This document shows positions 23,017 to 35,199 of a DNA stretch of 64,000 nt, one piece after another; positions within the stretch are counted from its first letter, which is position 1, and each line of letters opens with the position of its first letter. Source of the DNA: Adineta ricciae. Taxonomy: Eukaryota > Rotifera > Eurotatoria > Adinetida > Adinetidae. The stretch spans positions 62,001-126,000 of the forward strand of contig CAJNOJ010000087.1 in NCBI GenBank assembly GCA_905250025.1. The letters run 5' to 3'. Under the pieces are notes generated by a model. The model was not told where the DNA came from and ran no database searches. It was given only the letters and a program-made list of their open reading frames with translations. A program made the translations under genes and the position numbers.

Positions 23017-25624
23017 CTATTCTGAGATTTGTTGGATGTGGCCGATTTCTAAACCGAATTCATTCATTTTTCGTCTTACAAATGTATCAAATGCGCGTAT
23101 GTCATTCGAATGATCTTTCTTCTGATTGGCATAGGCGCGTCCAGCTATTTCTAATAGACGGCTAACATCCGCTGTAAACGTATAAGCATTAGTATAATAT
23201 TTGTTTTTTAATCTATCTTGTATCATATCCAAATCGATAGGAAACAATGGTGGTGTGGATAAATAATCTTGAAAAGCAGTTCGTTTCTGTACATGACTAG
23301 CATAAGGATGTAAACGAATCTCTTGATAAACGCTTTTTAATGTAATATACAATAAGTTAATATCAACTGAATCGTCATTAGAGATTGTGTCATTCGGATC
23401 GTAGTTAAGGAGACCTTCGTAGTTACTCAAGTCAGTTGTAGGAATATCATTGGAGAGAAATTTCGCATCGGGATGGGCTAGTTTGATTTGATTGTAACGA
23501 TGCGATCGAATAACATTAATACTTTCTTTAATTAAGGATAATGTTTCGGTTAAACGTGTATATGTCACCTGAGTATAGAGTGAACATTGCATTAGAGTTG
23601 CTCCATCGTAATCTTTGATGTAGCCCGTATAAACTTGTTCATTTAATGTTATAGTAGATGAAAAACCTTGTTTTTTGAAATAACCAACCTGCAAAGAGAA
23701 GCATTATAGGATATGTGAAGTACTACGAAGAACATACAGCAAAGCCATCGGCGTAGGTTAATAGATTGGTTATATTTAATCGTATATGATAGTCTTTTAG
23801 ATGATTCATCAGATGCGTACCATAGCCACGTACTTGTTGATATTCACTTACGGCACAAAAGACGATTTCAGAAAAATTCCTACACGATGAAACATGAGAA
23901 TAAAATTTGTAAAAAAAAAGAATGAAAATCAACTGATAATACTCAACATACCGATGCGGAAACATCCGAAAACAAATGCCACCGATAACTTTCGATGCAA
24001 AAATAATAATTAATGATTGATGTCGCGGGTCCAGTACCGTACGGGCAATATAATTCTGTGGCATTTTTGGTAGAGCGCGTGAAAACACGTTGATTAATTG
24101 TAACAGCCTTTTATACATCAAATCTGTTTCATCGGCTCCATGTTTGCTTAGGTCATGTTTGATTAAATGAAATTCGGCAAAACCTCGTTGTTCGGCAAGA
24201 CGTGCGACTTCATCACGTTTCGGATTAGCTTTGAATAGAGTTTTCTCGATTTCAGCTTGTAAACGTTGCTCATGACGATCACATACACAAGTCCAAACTT
24301 GACTGACAAATTCACTACCAGGTGCCGAAGATGAATTTTGCTGTAATTGCTGTTGTAATTGTGATGTTGACGAAGATGCTGCAGCTGATAATGACGATGC
24401 TGATGAAGAAGCAAGCATTCGAATTGGTTCTAATCTTTTCAATTGCTTTTTATTCGTTAATGCTTTCGACACGCGTCGAGTGATCTTCTTTTCGGTGGTT
24501 TCATTGATTGCATTCATTGGTGCATTGGATGAGTCATTACTCGCACCTAATAGTGATTCAATATTGGCTTCGAGCATAGGTAGGACTGGTCGTTCATAGG
24601 ATGTTGACCAACATGGTGCATCGGGTTCAAGTAGTGTTTGTTGAAAAGTGTCGAAAAAACGCAACAACGATGGCGTTAACGAACGCGACGATAGCATATC
24701 TGATTTGAAATGTTCAAATATGAGTAGAAGATATTCTTGGCCAAATATGGTGATGAGATCGTATTTTGTCAAAGATTTTGGACATAGTTGAGGAATAATA
24801 CAATAACCGACCCAGCGAGCATACCACAGTTCATAATTCGTGTTCTAAAACAAAAATCAATCAGAGATAGTTATATATTTCTTTCTGGTAGGTACTTTTC
24901 TGATATTTGTTTGCGGTGATGATTGCTGCTGTGCCCATAGTTGATGAGCGACATGTGATGACATTTTCCATGTATTTAACAAATGTAAGAATTGTTTTCC
25001 CGCTTCGAAAACAACATGTATTTGCTGATTATCATTTGTTGCTGACGAAGTAAACGTCGATGATGTTGAACAAATAAAATTAATCACCGCATCGCGTATG
25101 CACGGTTGTTCGAATGGACACATTCCCAATAAATTGACCATATTTGATTGAACTAATTCTCGTCGTGTTGTGTGAATGGCCATTGTTGTAATTGTCGATT
25201 GTAAGGTTTGTGCAACAAATAGAAGCGTTCGATTCGTTGATAAATCATGTTGATCAGACAGTGACGATGATGTTGCAAAACGAATCAAAAGATCAGCATC
25301 AAGTAAGGTTTGAATGGCTGAATCGACTTGCTCGAGTGAAGATTCTGATGACCAATATTTTGCTTTGGTCTTTTCATTGTAATGCACATCAAATGAATGT
25401 TGGCATGCAACGCATAATAACGGTTTACGCGTTATCGTTGTATCATCATTGGTTGTGATATCATTGACTATAATTTCATTAGGTTTGATCCATCCAGCAC
25501 ACAAACATAATGGCGCTGAACATTGAGAAAATGACGAAAGTAATTCGATTTTACGTGCTACAGGCCAATGTAAAATTGTCGTTAGGTTGCTTTGCAGTAA
25601 TGATGAGGTGCTTATGTCTACCAT
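23017..25624 (-). CDS. KAT2: KAT2 (GCN5/PCAF) histone acetyltransferase with degenerate bromodomain
   Basis: Minus-strand gene. Exon 1 is 25624-24896 and exon 2 starts at 24844; further introns lie after MFPHR (about 23945-23883) and after DGFAV (about 23740-23692). The N-terminal half is the PCAF homology region (LCLCAGWI, LLCVACQH, NLLGMCPFEQPCIR, YELWYARWVGYCIIPQLCP). The HAT core has KMPQNYIARTVLDPRH, VIGGICFRMFP, FSEIVFCAV with the catalytic Glu, and the acetyl-CoA loop QVRGYGTHLMNHLK. LLTYADGFAVGYFKKQGF then GYIKDYDGATLMQC complete the domain. The C-terminal segment has the length and position of the bromodomain (LYITLKSVYQEIR, YYTNAYTFTADVSRLLEIA) but lacks the WPF shelf, and it has YAN where YN is expected at the acetyl-lysine Asn. 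In SAGA/ATAC complexes this enzyme acetylates histone H3. TDP2 ends only 67 bp upstream. Confidence 0.93.
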
Positions 25625-25691
25625 TTACATCTGAAAATGAACGAAAGATTATCTTGATTGATCACTCTATTTTAAAGCCTAAATTAGCAAG
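25625..25691 (-). promoter_or_regulatory. 67-bp TDP2-KAT2 gap with acceptor site
   Basis: Between the TDP2 stop and the KAT2 ATG the minus strand ends in CGTTCATTTTCAG (AG at 25631-25632), followed six bases later by the start codon. The gap is too short for a standard promoter. It is what one expects between cistrons of a trans-spliced operon. Confidence 0.5.
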
Positions 25692-27006
25692 TTAAACACT
25701 GAAAGAAACTTGGATAGCCCAATGATCGGAACAAAATCGTTGAACAGATGGTATGATATCGAGACCTTTCAATTCAAAACCAACTGGTTGAAATTTGATA
25801 GAATTATCGCTTGATGATCGAAAATATAAACGATCAAAGCGCGCTCGTGGTCGACTTGAAGACATTGAAAAAGTCTTATTGGTATTTAGTTGCATGTCCC
25901 ACGTATATTCACAATCAGTTGGTTTACCATTAGCAAACCATAAGTCATATATACCAGCTGGAACGTTACCAATTTTGTATAACTAGGGAAAAAAGAAGTT
26001 TCGTTCAAAGCTCTTGTGATGTTTATTGTCGATGGAGAGCACTAAAATCAAGTATTCATACCTCTTTTTGTCGCATATTTAAATCACCACCGAAAATTAC
26101 GAAATGGTCTGATGGGGCATCGAACATTTTTTTAAAGCATAATTTCAATTGCTCCATGCGTTCGTGACTTGAGCTCTCTTCTGTGCCACTTTCGTGATGC
26201 GATGTCATCAGATCAATATTGACGGTGTTTCTGTATCTAGTCTATCGGAACAAAAAAGCATTGTATTTGATAAACAATGGACTTCATGTACATGAATTAT
26301 TAATAAGTTTCGGCCCATTTGAGTGCCTGGATATGGTATCAAATTCAAACTTTGAACTGTAAGTGTTGCTTTACGAGTTAAAATCACCACAAAATAATTT
26401 TGAACATTTCCTAAAAGAAAAAAAAAACACAGTCAGAATTTCTATGAATGATCATATCGAATCTAACCAAGATGTGCCTCGTATTCCGGTAAATGTATTT
26501 GAATCTGAGAAAGTGAAGATGGAATAACTTCTTGCAGAAAGACAGCATCGGGTCTTTCTCTGTCAAGACAAAGTAAATTTCCTGAAAATATCAGTTCAAT
26601 TGCGGGAAACTACTTTTTTATCACATCGATAACACCTCGTGTTCGAACTTCCAAAGCATCTGTATCGAGTCCATCGATATTCCATGAAAGTAATTTGAAT
26701 TTTCGACTCTCCTCAAATAGTTCACCATTACTATAATTGTACAAATCGAAAAATTCTCTTATTTACATTTTCAAAATCTTGCTATACTGACGATGCTGAA
26801 GCTTGCTCATTGTTTGGTGTATCAAAATAAGCACCGATCGCTTGTTGAAGATTCCATTGATTTTTTTGTAGCATCTTCTTTGCTATATCTACATTTGTAT
26901 TAGTAACGGAGATAAATTCTTCATAGAGAGCAGCAATTTGATTGTCATTGTTCCAGTTGTGATTATCATCCGATCGTTCTCGACCTGTTTGAGACGAATT
27001 GTTCAT
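25692..27006 (-). CDS. TDP2: Tyrosyl-DNA phosphodiesterase 2 (TDP2)
   Basis: Multi-exon gene starting at 27006. The N-terminus is an alpha-helical UBA-like domain (IAALYEEFISVTNTNVDIAK then QWNLQQAIGAYFD). The EEP nuclease domain keeps the four TDP2 signatures: LLSWNIDGLD (Asn), AVFLQEVIP (Glu), VIFGGDLNMR (Asp/Asn) and CSDHWAIQV (Asp/His). Linking segments are NYFVVILTRKATL, TRYRNTVNIDLMTSHHESGT and ARFDRLYFRSSS. The enzyme removes 5'-phosphotyrosyl adducts left by trapped topoisomerase II. One intron splits the LLIIH/TRYRN region (about 26275-26225), the same position as in the diverged copy at 55680-56987. It lies in a same-strand run SRM-TDP2-KAT2-CDC6-PPEF, with KAT2 only 67 bp downstream. 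Confidence 0.92.
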
Positions 27007-27459
27007 TTTTTGCGTTGTACAATTCAGGTAGATGAAAATTTTTTGTTCAAAAGGAAAAAGACATACGGTTGTTCCTTGTTCTCAAATGATCCAATCTATA
27101 CCGAGAAAATTTGAAAGCCAATAGCATGTGTTAACGACATGTATCAGTCACTGGCGACCTCATAACATATGAACTGCATACATACGATACATTGTATTCA
27201 TGTTGTTTGCTAATGAGCTCAAAATTCATACACTCATGCACAAATATGTGAAAACTAATTAGTTTTGTCCGCGACAAACGGTTGTCAAGTGTAAAACAAC
27301 GGTGAAATTAGAAACTGTGTTCTAAATGAAACCAGTCTAAGTATACTCGATAAAACTGAGCTGTGCGTTGGTATTAGATCGAGTATTTGTAGAATTTATT
27401 TGAAGAATATATTAAAGGGATAAAATACAATGACGAAAGAAAAACAGTCAAAATTTAGT
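27007..27459. other. Intergenic TDP2-SRM spacer
   Basis: About 450 bp without an open frame I can support. It presumably holds the TDP2 promoter and the spermidine synthase 3'UTR. Confidence 0.5.
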
Positions 27460-28681
<1,222 letters not shown>

Positions 28682-29822
28682 ACACACGATACAATCGATG
28701 TATTACCAAACTCGAGTACTAGAAACAAAGGAAAAACGATACATTCATTCTTGATTTTTTTATTTGTAAATCAATACGATCCTACATCTGAAATACGACT
28801 GTTTATATACGTTTTTCATTGCTCAATAACACCTATCGTCATAGTATTGCGAAACTTCTATTTTAATACAAACAAAATGAATGTTACCTTTTCCTACCTT
28901 ACTCATTTACTTAGGTTAACAGACATGATTATTTCGAAAGTTAAGAAATTACAAAACAGCGCAATACAAAGTGACGATCGTTTGCACTCAAAGTAAATAT
29001 CACATACTTCTCGTCCTATTTTCCTTTTCAATCTTCGCCGAGAAAGAAAAAAAAAAGAAATGATCTTAGGTAGAGAGTAAACATTTTTTTCTCCTTCTAC
29101 AAACTATTTACAGCAAGAGAAGAATAGATATTCCACTGCTTATACTATTTTAAGTTAAGGAAAAAAGTGTTCAAAGAGTACTCGTCGAGTGTTTACATCA
29201 ATCTCTGGATGTTTTCTTTTCATGTTATAGATGATGAAATGATAATCATGTTTATTCAATCACCAGTTAAGTCAATTGTAAATAATTTCGTTGGGAACAA
29301 AACATTTCAGTAATGTTCGCGAATCTCTCTCGTCAAATTCAATCAACCTTGACACGATCAAAGAAAAAGAAAACAACAGCAACTGACTGAATGTTGACGA
29401 ATTATGTTGGAAAAGAGAAAACAAAGTCTAAATGATTAGAAAAAGAGGAAAGAATGATTCATTTCTTTCTCTTTTCAATTCCGCATTAAGTTAATGATGA
29501 TGATCAACATCTGTTTGCATATATAATTATACTGTTCATTGATATGTATTAAAAAGAAAACGCGATTATCATTTGTCATTTGCTACACGATATTTTGTCT
29601 CTGGACCAAAATAATTTGTCGATAGGATTCAATTACTGACATGACAGGTAGCTGTTCTATGTCAAATGAATCTCATTGGGAATAGGTTAGCTGATAGATT
29701 TATTGAAAATGAAATAGGTTTTTTATTTTCTTATACAGTCATAAAATTCTGTCTAGAGGCGTGTCTCAAACTAATTTATTATCGGTCGCCACCATCGAAT
29801 GGCTTTTATCTTCTGTCAAACG

Positions 29823-29862
<40 letters not shown>

Positions 29863-30140
29863 CTCTGCCTTTTTTGATCTCATAACGAAAAAAAAATTGA
29901 AGAGATTAACGATATAATGTGACTAGTGAACAAATTCTCCAGAGAAAACCAAATCAAGGTGTATATAGAGAATGCTATCTGTTTCACATTCATTAACAAT
30001 TCACGAGTCAATTATGTTCTACGTCAATGTGTTGATTATCGAATTAATTTGTCACACATATAAAGCAACTGTTATTCATCTCATTTCCTATTATCATATT
30101 CATTTTCATTTTCACAACGATCATCATCATCATCATTTTC
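28682..30140. other. Intergenic SRM-GSX spacer with a CT microsatellite
   Basis: About 1.5 kb between the divergent SRM and GSX starts, low in coding signal. Frames at 28640-28996 and 29666-29917 on the plus strand are short and low-complexity. It presumably contains both promoters. Confidence 0.5.
29826..29859. repeat. (TC)n microsatellite
   Basis: About 17 uninterrupted TC units, followed by a slightly imperfect tail. It lies in the intergenic region upstream of GSX. Confidence 0.95.
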
Positions 30141-30717
30141 ATGCTCGGAAACAATAAACCGTTTTCCATCGAATACTTGATTGCGAGAAAATCTTCACCA
30201 CCACCATCGCCAATACCGTTAGTGTCATCTTCATCACCGACTTCACGTTTTCTCTTTCTTCATTCACAACTATATCAATCAACAAACGATGAACATTTGG
30301 AAAAGAAAGCGAAAGTTACGATGCTTTCACCACCAGCTCAAACATCATCGACAACCTTTCAACAATTACCATTCGAATTGAAACGAATGCGTACAGCGTT
30401 TACAAGCATTCAGCTATTGGAATTAGAACGAGAATTTGCTTCCAGCATGTACTTATCACGTTTACGTCGGATCGAAATTGCTGCCTGTCTAGGTCTAACA
30501 GAAAAACAAGTTAAAGTAAAGAATGAATTTCTCACGAAAGAAGTTTGTTCAGTTTCTTTTTTGACATTAATAGATTTGGTTTCAAAATCGTCGAGTCAAA
30601 TTCAAAAAGGAAGGTACAATACCATCATATGAGAAGAAAAATTCAGTGAAAGTCTTACGAACATGTCATTCAAATCAACATAAACGATCGAATGAACTTT
30701 GCGCAGATGATCAATAA
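30141..30717 (+). CDS. GSX: GSX-type ParaHox homeobox protein
   Basis: Two exons, 30141-30515 and 30574-30717, 172 residues. The N-terminus has [12 protein letters not shown], similar in place to the short GSX N-terminal motif. A Ser/Pro-rich stretch follows. The homeodomain begins about residue 80: [46 protein letters not shown], and after the intron [14 protein letters not shown]. [17 protein letters not shown] with [12 protein letters not shown] is highly characteristic of GSX. The intron cuts the third helix before the WFQNR codons (QVK/IWF), a position shared by several homeobox classes. The family patterns the nervous system and gut as a nuclear transcription factor. The protein is short compared with vertebrate GSX (about 260-300). 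No Cdx or Xlox neighbour is seen in the window. Confidence 0.9.
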
Positions 30718-31057
30718 GAAAATCAAAGTATTACACATGAACTCGAATTCTTATTCGTTTGTAAATGTTATTGTCGTCATTTTAACTTATATGTATATGG
30801 GTTTGTGACTGTTTTGAGAAAAAAATAACTATATTTCAGTATCAGTACAGTATCATGTCAATGTTACTCTGTTTGAATTGTTTTGAGATAAACATGTGAA
30901 TTTACACGTGACAAAATCGAGCTTAGACTTGAATGAGAACAAGCAGATGTTCAATGTTAAGCGTAGGAGAGTTGTATCATTTTAGTATTTACAGACGACC
31001 TATTTATTATTCATGATAGAAAATATCGACTATAAATAGAAAATGACTCTGTTCTTT
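30718..31057. other. Intergenic, convergent 3' ends
   Basis: Between the GSX stop and the stop of the minus-strand PHF24-like gene. No coding signal; presumably 3'UTRs. Confidence 0.5.
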
Positions 31058-32518
31058 TCAATATTGCAATTTCGTATTTGTCTTTGTTTTGACGTTCGTT
31101 GATCGATGGTAATCATTTGTTGGTATATTCTCATTTCCAGTTGCTTGTGATAGGTTTTGAAATACTCGATTCATAAACATTTCTAACGATTCTCTGCTAT
31201 CGTATTCTTTCGAAACGTTAGTTGATGAAGCGATGGATCGTCTGATGGAAACGATACGGTTAATAAAACTATCTGGCGTTCGATGATTATATCTTCCGAG
31301 TAAAGTTGGTATTGTTGCATCAAGAACGAACTGATTCCATGTTTGATCGTACTTCATTATATTGCCAAACAGATTATATCCCAATGCGCTTATATCTTCA
31401 GAAGATAAAATAAAACTGGATTTTCCCAAAGGAATATTTGAGATCTGTGACACCTACGCGATTGTCGTTCGTCAGGTTTTAGTTCTGCGACTGTTGTCAT
31501 GAGATACATATTTAAAATTTGTTGAAATTTATCGTACGTAATGGATTGTTTATCAGGTGATGAAAATGCAAGAAATAATTGGCTGATTCGATAGAGTTCG
31601 AATGTTGACAGTGAATTAACGAGAAGTTTCGGTGGTGTGCGAACAATTTTAAGGCTAACATCAAGAAGCAACAAATCTGTTTGGGTTAACCGATTGGTTG
31701 ATATATCAGCTATTGTATTCACATATGTTCTAAGTGTTCGTAGATCATCCAATATGATGCTGTTCGTCTTTAATTAGAAAAATTACTGTAAGATATCCTT
31801 CATATGCTTAGTTCTATTAGGTTTTAAACGAGTTTGGATATAGGTATCTAGATTGAATACCGTTTGTGGACCTAATGATTGAATCCACGCCTAGTTCGAT
31901 GATTGACAGCAAATGAGATCCGAAAAATGAATGATCATTACATTTGTTTCTGTGGACTCAGCTGTTGAGAGTAACACCCGAAGATCTTCACATGTCGGAC
32001 ATGACCATCCTGAAACAAATCTATTTGTGACTACGGGCTAGGCTACTCTAAAATATTATTTTCAAAGACCGATTAAATTCAGAGCATTTTTAATCGAATG
32101 ATACGATTTGATATTTCCCATATCTTTGATGCATTGTTGATGATAGACTTTTCCACAGATTCGACATGGATATAGTTGACCTTGATATTTATGGCACAGA
32201 TGACAAAGCTGACTAATCTCTGGTAAAGTATGAACCATAGACGGAACACTTATAGGTTCAAATGGCATTGAATGATCATTGAGAGATGGAGTATGCATCA
32301 TGTACATCTCTGTACATTCCACTAATGAAATGACATATCGTTCAGAAATAGACGATTTCTTGTTAGTATTGCCATGCTTCCAGTCATTCCAAGCACGAAT
32401 CGTATCATCGAATTCGATAATAATCTAAATAGTTATCTTTAAGAGAGCAGCTTTCTGCAAAGATATTGATATATACTCGCTCATCGCGAGTAGTACTACT
32501 AATTTGTGAGCGATACAT
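31058..32518 (-). CDS. PHF24: PHF24/GINIP-like PHD-finger protein
   Basis: Minus-strand gene. The first exon is 42 bases (32518-32477; MYRSQISSTTRDER). A 53-bp intron then leads into a frame starting IIIEFDDTIRAWNDWK. The zinc finger is CHLCHKYQGQLYPCRICGKV, YHQQCIKDMG, and after an intron GWSCPTCEDLRVLLSTAE, matching the unusual PHD finger of PHF24 (C-x2-C, PCRxC, H-x2-C, GWSCxxC). Downstream are EF-hand-like helical segments (TLRTYVNTIADIST, ISQLFLAFSSPDKQSITYDK) and a long basic C-terminus ending at 31058. Vertebrate PHF24 (GINIP) binds inhibitory G-alpha subunits in neurons. The assignment is by motif only, so function here is inferred. Exons between about 31740 and 32000 are short and their joins less certain. 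Confidence 0.72.
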
Positions 32519-32740
32519 AGATAATCATCAACATAGAAATGCAAAGGCGCTTATATCAGTGTTCACGAAGTAGTTAATAAGAAATTTGTATTGATATGAA
32601 AGAAAAGTCTTTTGATGAAGGTGAACATACTTCAATAAATATCAGTTGATTTTTGATATTTGATTATGTATCACAGATTTATTCCTTCGATGCGATCAGT
32701 GAAAGAAAGGATGAAATGCGATCCGAGCACAATTGACATG

Positions 32741-32748
32741 TATATATA
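32741..32748 (+). promoter_or_regulatory. TATA box of the small cysteine-rich gene
   Basis: TATATATA lies 75 bp upstream of ATG 32816 in an otherwise simple upstream region. The position fits a core promoter with a short 5'UTR. Confidence 0.5.
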
Positions 32749-32815
32749 GAAGTATGTAATCAGCAAGAAGAATTTTATTCTTATTGAACCTCTTATTATA
32801 AAAGAAACGAATACG

Positions 32816-33109
32816 ATGAAGTGTCTGGGGTTAAATGCACTTATGGCTTTGGTCATTTTATTTCTCATTTGTGAAGGAAAATATTTTCCAAGCGGCGACA
32901 GTAACAGCGACGATATGGAATTATTAGATGTTGATGCTCGCTCATTCTTAAAGATGAAGCCATATCATGGTGTAAGTAAACCAACAAGTGACTATGATTG
33001 TGTTCTCTGCAAATTCAACATAGTACCATGTTGCAAACCAAATCTATGCATTAAAAAACGACTACAACCAGATGAATGCTTAGAACTGAGAGGCCGAGAA
33101 AAAGACTAG
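32816..33109 (+). CDS. Small secreted cysteine-rich peptide precursor
   Basis: Intronless 97-residue precursor. Residues 1-21 are a signal peptide (LMALVILFLICEG). An acidic propeptide-like region follows. The last about 38 residues form a cysteine module with spacing C-x2-C-x7-CC-x4-C-x9-C (DYDCVLCKFNIVPCCKPNLC then IKKRLQPDEC), an inhibitor-knot-like pattern. There is no further membrane segment. I do not recognise the family. The precursor layout resembles secreted knottin peptides, which can be hormones, protease inhibitors, antimicrobials or venom-type peptides; none of these can be assigned. A TATA box lies 75 bp upstream. Confidence 0.68.
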   Translation: MKCLGLNALMALVILFLICEGKYFPSGDSNSDDMELLDVDARSFLKMKPYHGVSKPTSDYDCVLCKFNIVPCCKPNLCIKKRLQPDECLELRGREKD

Positions 33110-33401
33110 ATTAAATCATGTTCTGCATTGACTTTTGCTTTATTTTACTTTGCTAACCCATAGAACAGTAGCTGATTAACTTTGTAGATTGTTAACAATC
33201 ATATATTTGCTTTTTTATTTTAAATAACTAATAAAAGATTAGTATTCAGTTTTATCGTAGTATGATTATATAATATGAATATATCTTTTTACTCGATATA
33301 CCATGATTTTACATACATTAAGATGGAAAAATAAAAATAAATTCGCTTTTCACACACACACACATCAACTAGGAAACATCGGAGCAAAATACTATAAACA
33401 A

Positions 33402-35199
33402 TCACATTTGATCATTTGTTTGAGGATTTTCTTGTCGTTTGTAAATAACAATAGCACCAATTAGCACAATTAAACTGATTACTAGCAATACGATAAAACA
33501 TATTAGTATTCCAATGAATTCTGCTTGTGTTAATAAACGTGAAGGTCGATACTCAGGACTTAAGTGATTGGTTTGATTAATCATGTAGCCTAACGTCCAA
33601 CCAATATCATTTGAGTTGATTTTATTCACAATTTGAAAGTTTTTTATATTACTCTCGGTCAATGCGTAACCATATTCGAACAGTGTCCAGTGGTACATTG
33701 TTTGAAAACATAAGACTAAAGACAGAATTACAAGGTGAAATGAGAAATGACAATCTTACACGGTCGAAATCGTGTGGCGTTGGTTACATTCAACCAAGGT
33801 TGATTGCATACCGTGGCAATTGCTGCTTTGATTTGTGTTAGATTCGTTGTTGAAAGATCATAGTTTCCATATGAATCACTAGAAATTGGTACGAACGGTG
33901 CCAATGTGTCAAATGCATAGAAAACTGCCGCAAAGGCAACAAATTTTAATGATGAGGATATTGGAATCGGTTGATAAACACCGTCGAAACTACAATTTCC
34001 ATTTGTTGAACAAGCTGTTTTGTTCAGACGTGCACGCATTAGTTCTTGACATGCTGAATAATTACCAGTACCTCTGGACAAAAAATACCGAATTCAGTGT
34101 TGAATTATAAATAGACCAAAAGCATTTTACCTGAATGTGATCAAAGATGTACTATTAACACCTGTTGGTGTTGTCAATCGACCGATGGCACAAGCCGTTC
34201 CACTTATACTAGAATATGATATGTTTTGAATGTAACCGGATTGAAGACACGGATCATCAATTGAAATTAATCCATTTGCTTGCTGTACTAGTTGTCCTTG
34301 ATAGATGAGACGTAACTGATCTTGACCATAGCATAGATACGAATGTGAATATACATCATAATCTGTATCAAATAGATTCATAAGGTAATGTTCACTTGTC
34401 GCTTGTGGAGCAATAAAACTCAATTGAGTACTGGCACCTACACAACAAATACACTACTCGGTATCGAAGAAAGTGTATGCAACATACCACCCATATCAAC
34501 AACACCGTATGTTTGCAATGGCACATTATTGTCATACAATTGATGCAAAAGAATATTGGCTGTTATCCATCCTGATAAACCTTCTTCACTTCCATCGATG
34601 ATGCGCACTTGAAATTCAGGTGCGCCAAATAGCACGCCAAGTGTACCGAAATATGCACGAGTAGCATTCAACAAACGATTGATATAATCCGGACTTGTGA
34701 TGTTGAATAGTCGAAGACCAGCAGTTGCACCTATAGGATGAGTAGAATCGAAATAGAGGAGAGAAGAGAGTCGTTTACTTACCGAGAAAGATTAAAGCTC
34801 GACTTTTTCGGTTGGATGGAATGACATTCAGACATTCGATCATAGCCGCATTAAAGTATTGCCTAGTACCATTTTCTGTTGTATCAGTAATCGATGATAT
34901 AGGTCCACCAGCAACTTCACGCGATATCACTTGACTGACTCGAGATGTTGTACCAAGTCCATCTGATTTATCAGCTGGCCACCTACAAAACAATGTGTAA
35001 AATAGGACTAAACGCGTAATGAACAATACTTGTAAACAAATATAGTTGAATGCGACGAGCCAGCATCAATTACGAGAGAATAATCTTCAAATGGTGTCAG
35101 TACAGTTAACCAAAGTACAATCAATGTGACAATAGCAGCAATTGACAGAACGGCTAAAACACTTGCCAACACTAAGATCACATGATATCGACTCACCAT
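33402..35199 (-). CDS. Ecto-NTPDase (CD39-like), copy 1
   Basis: Two-pass membrane apyrase. The start is ATG 35199, followed by an N-terminal membrane segment (ILVLASVLAVLSIAAIVTLI). The apyrase conserved regions appear in order over several exons: ACR1 VIDAGSSHSTIFVYK, ACR2 ATAGLR, ACR3 GSEEGLSGW, ACR4 VDMGGASTQLSF and ACR5 GWTLGYM. A C-terminal membrane segment follows (FIGILICFIVLLVISLIVLI) with a short cytosolic tail. Ectodomain cysteines and many N-x-S/T sites fit a glycosylated surface protein. ENTPD1/2/3/8 enzymes hydrolyse extracellular ATP and ADP and so shape purinergic signalling. All catalytic motifs look intact. A tandem copy follows at 36739-38594 and shares near-identical tracts. 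Confidence 0.9.
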
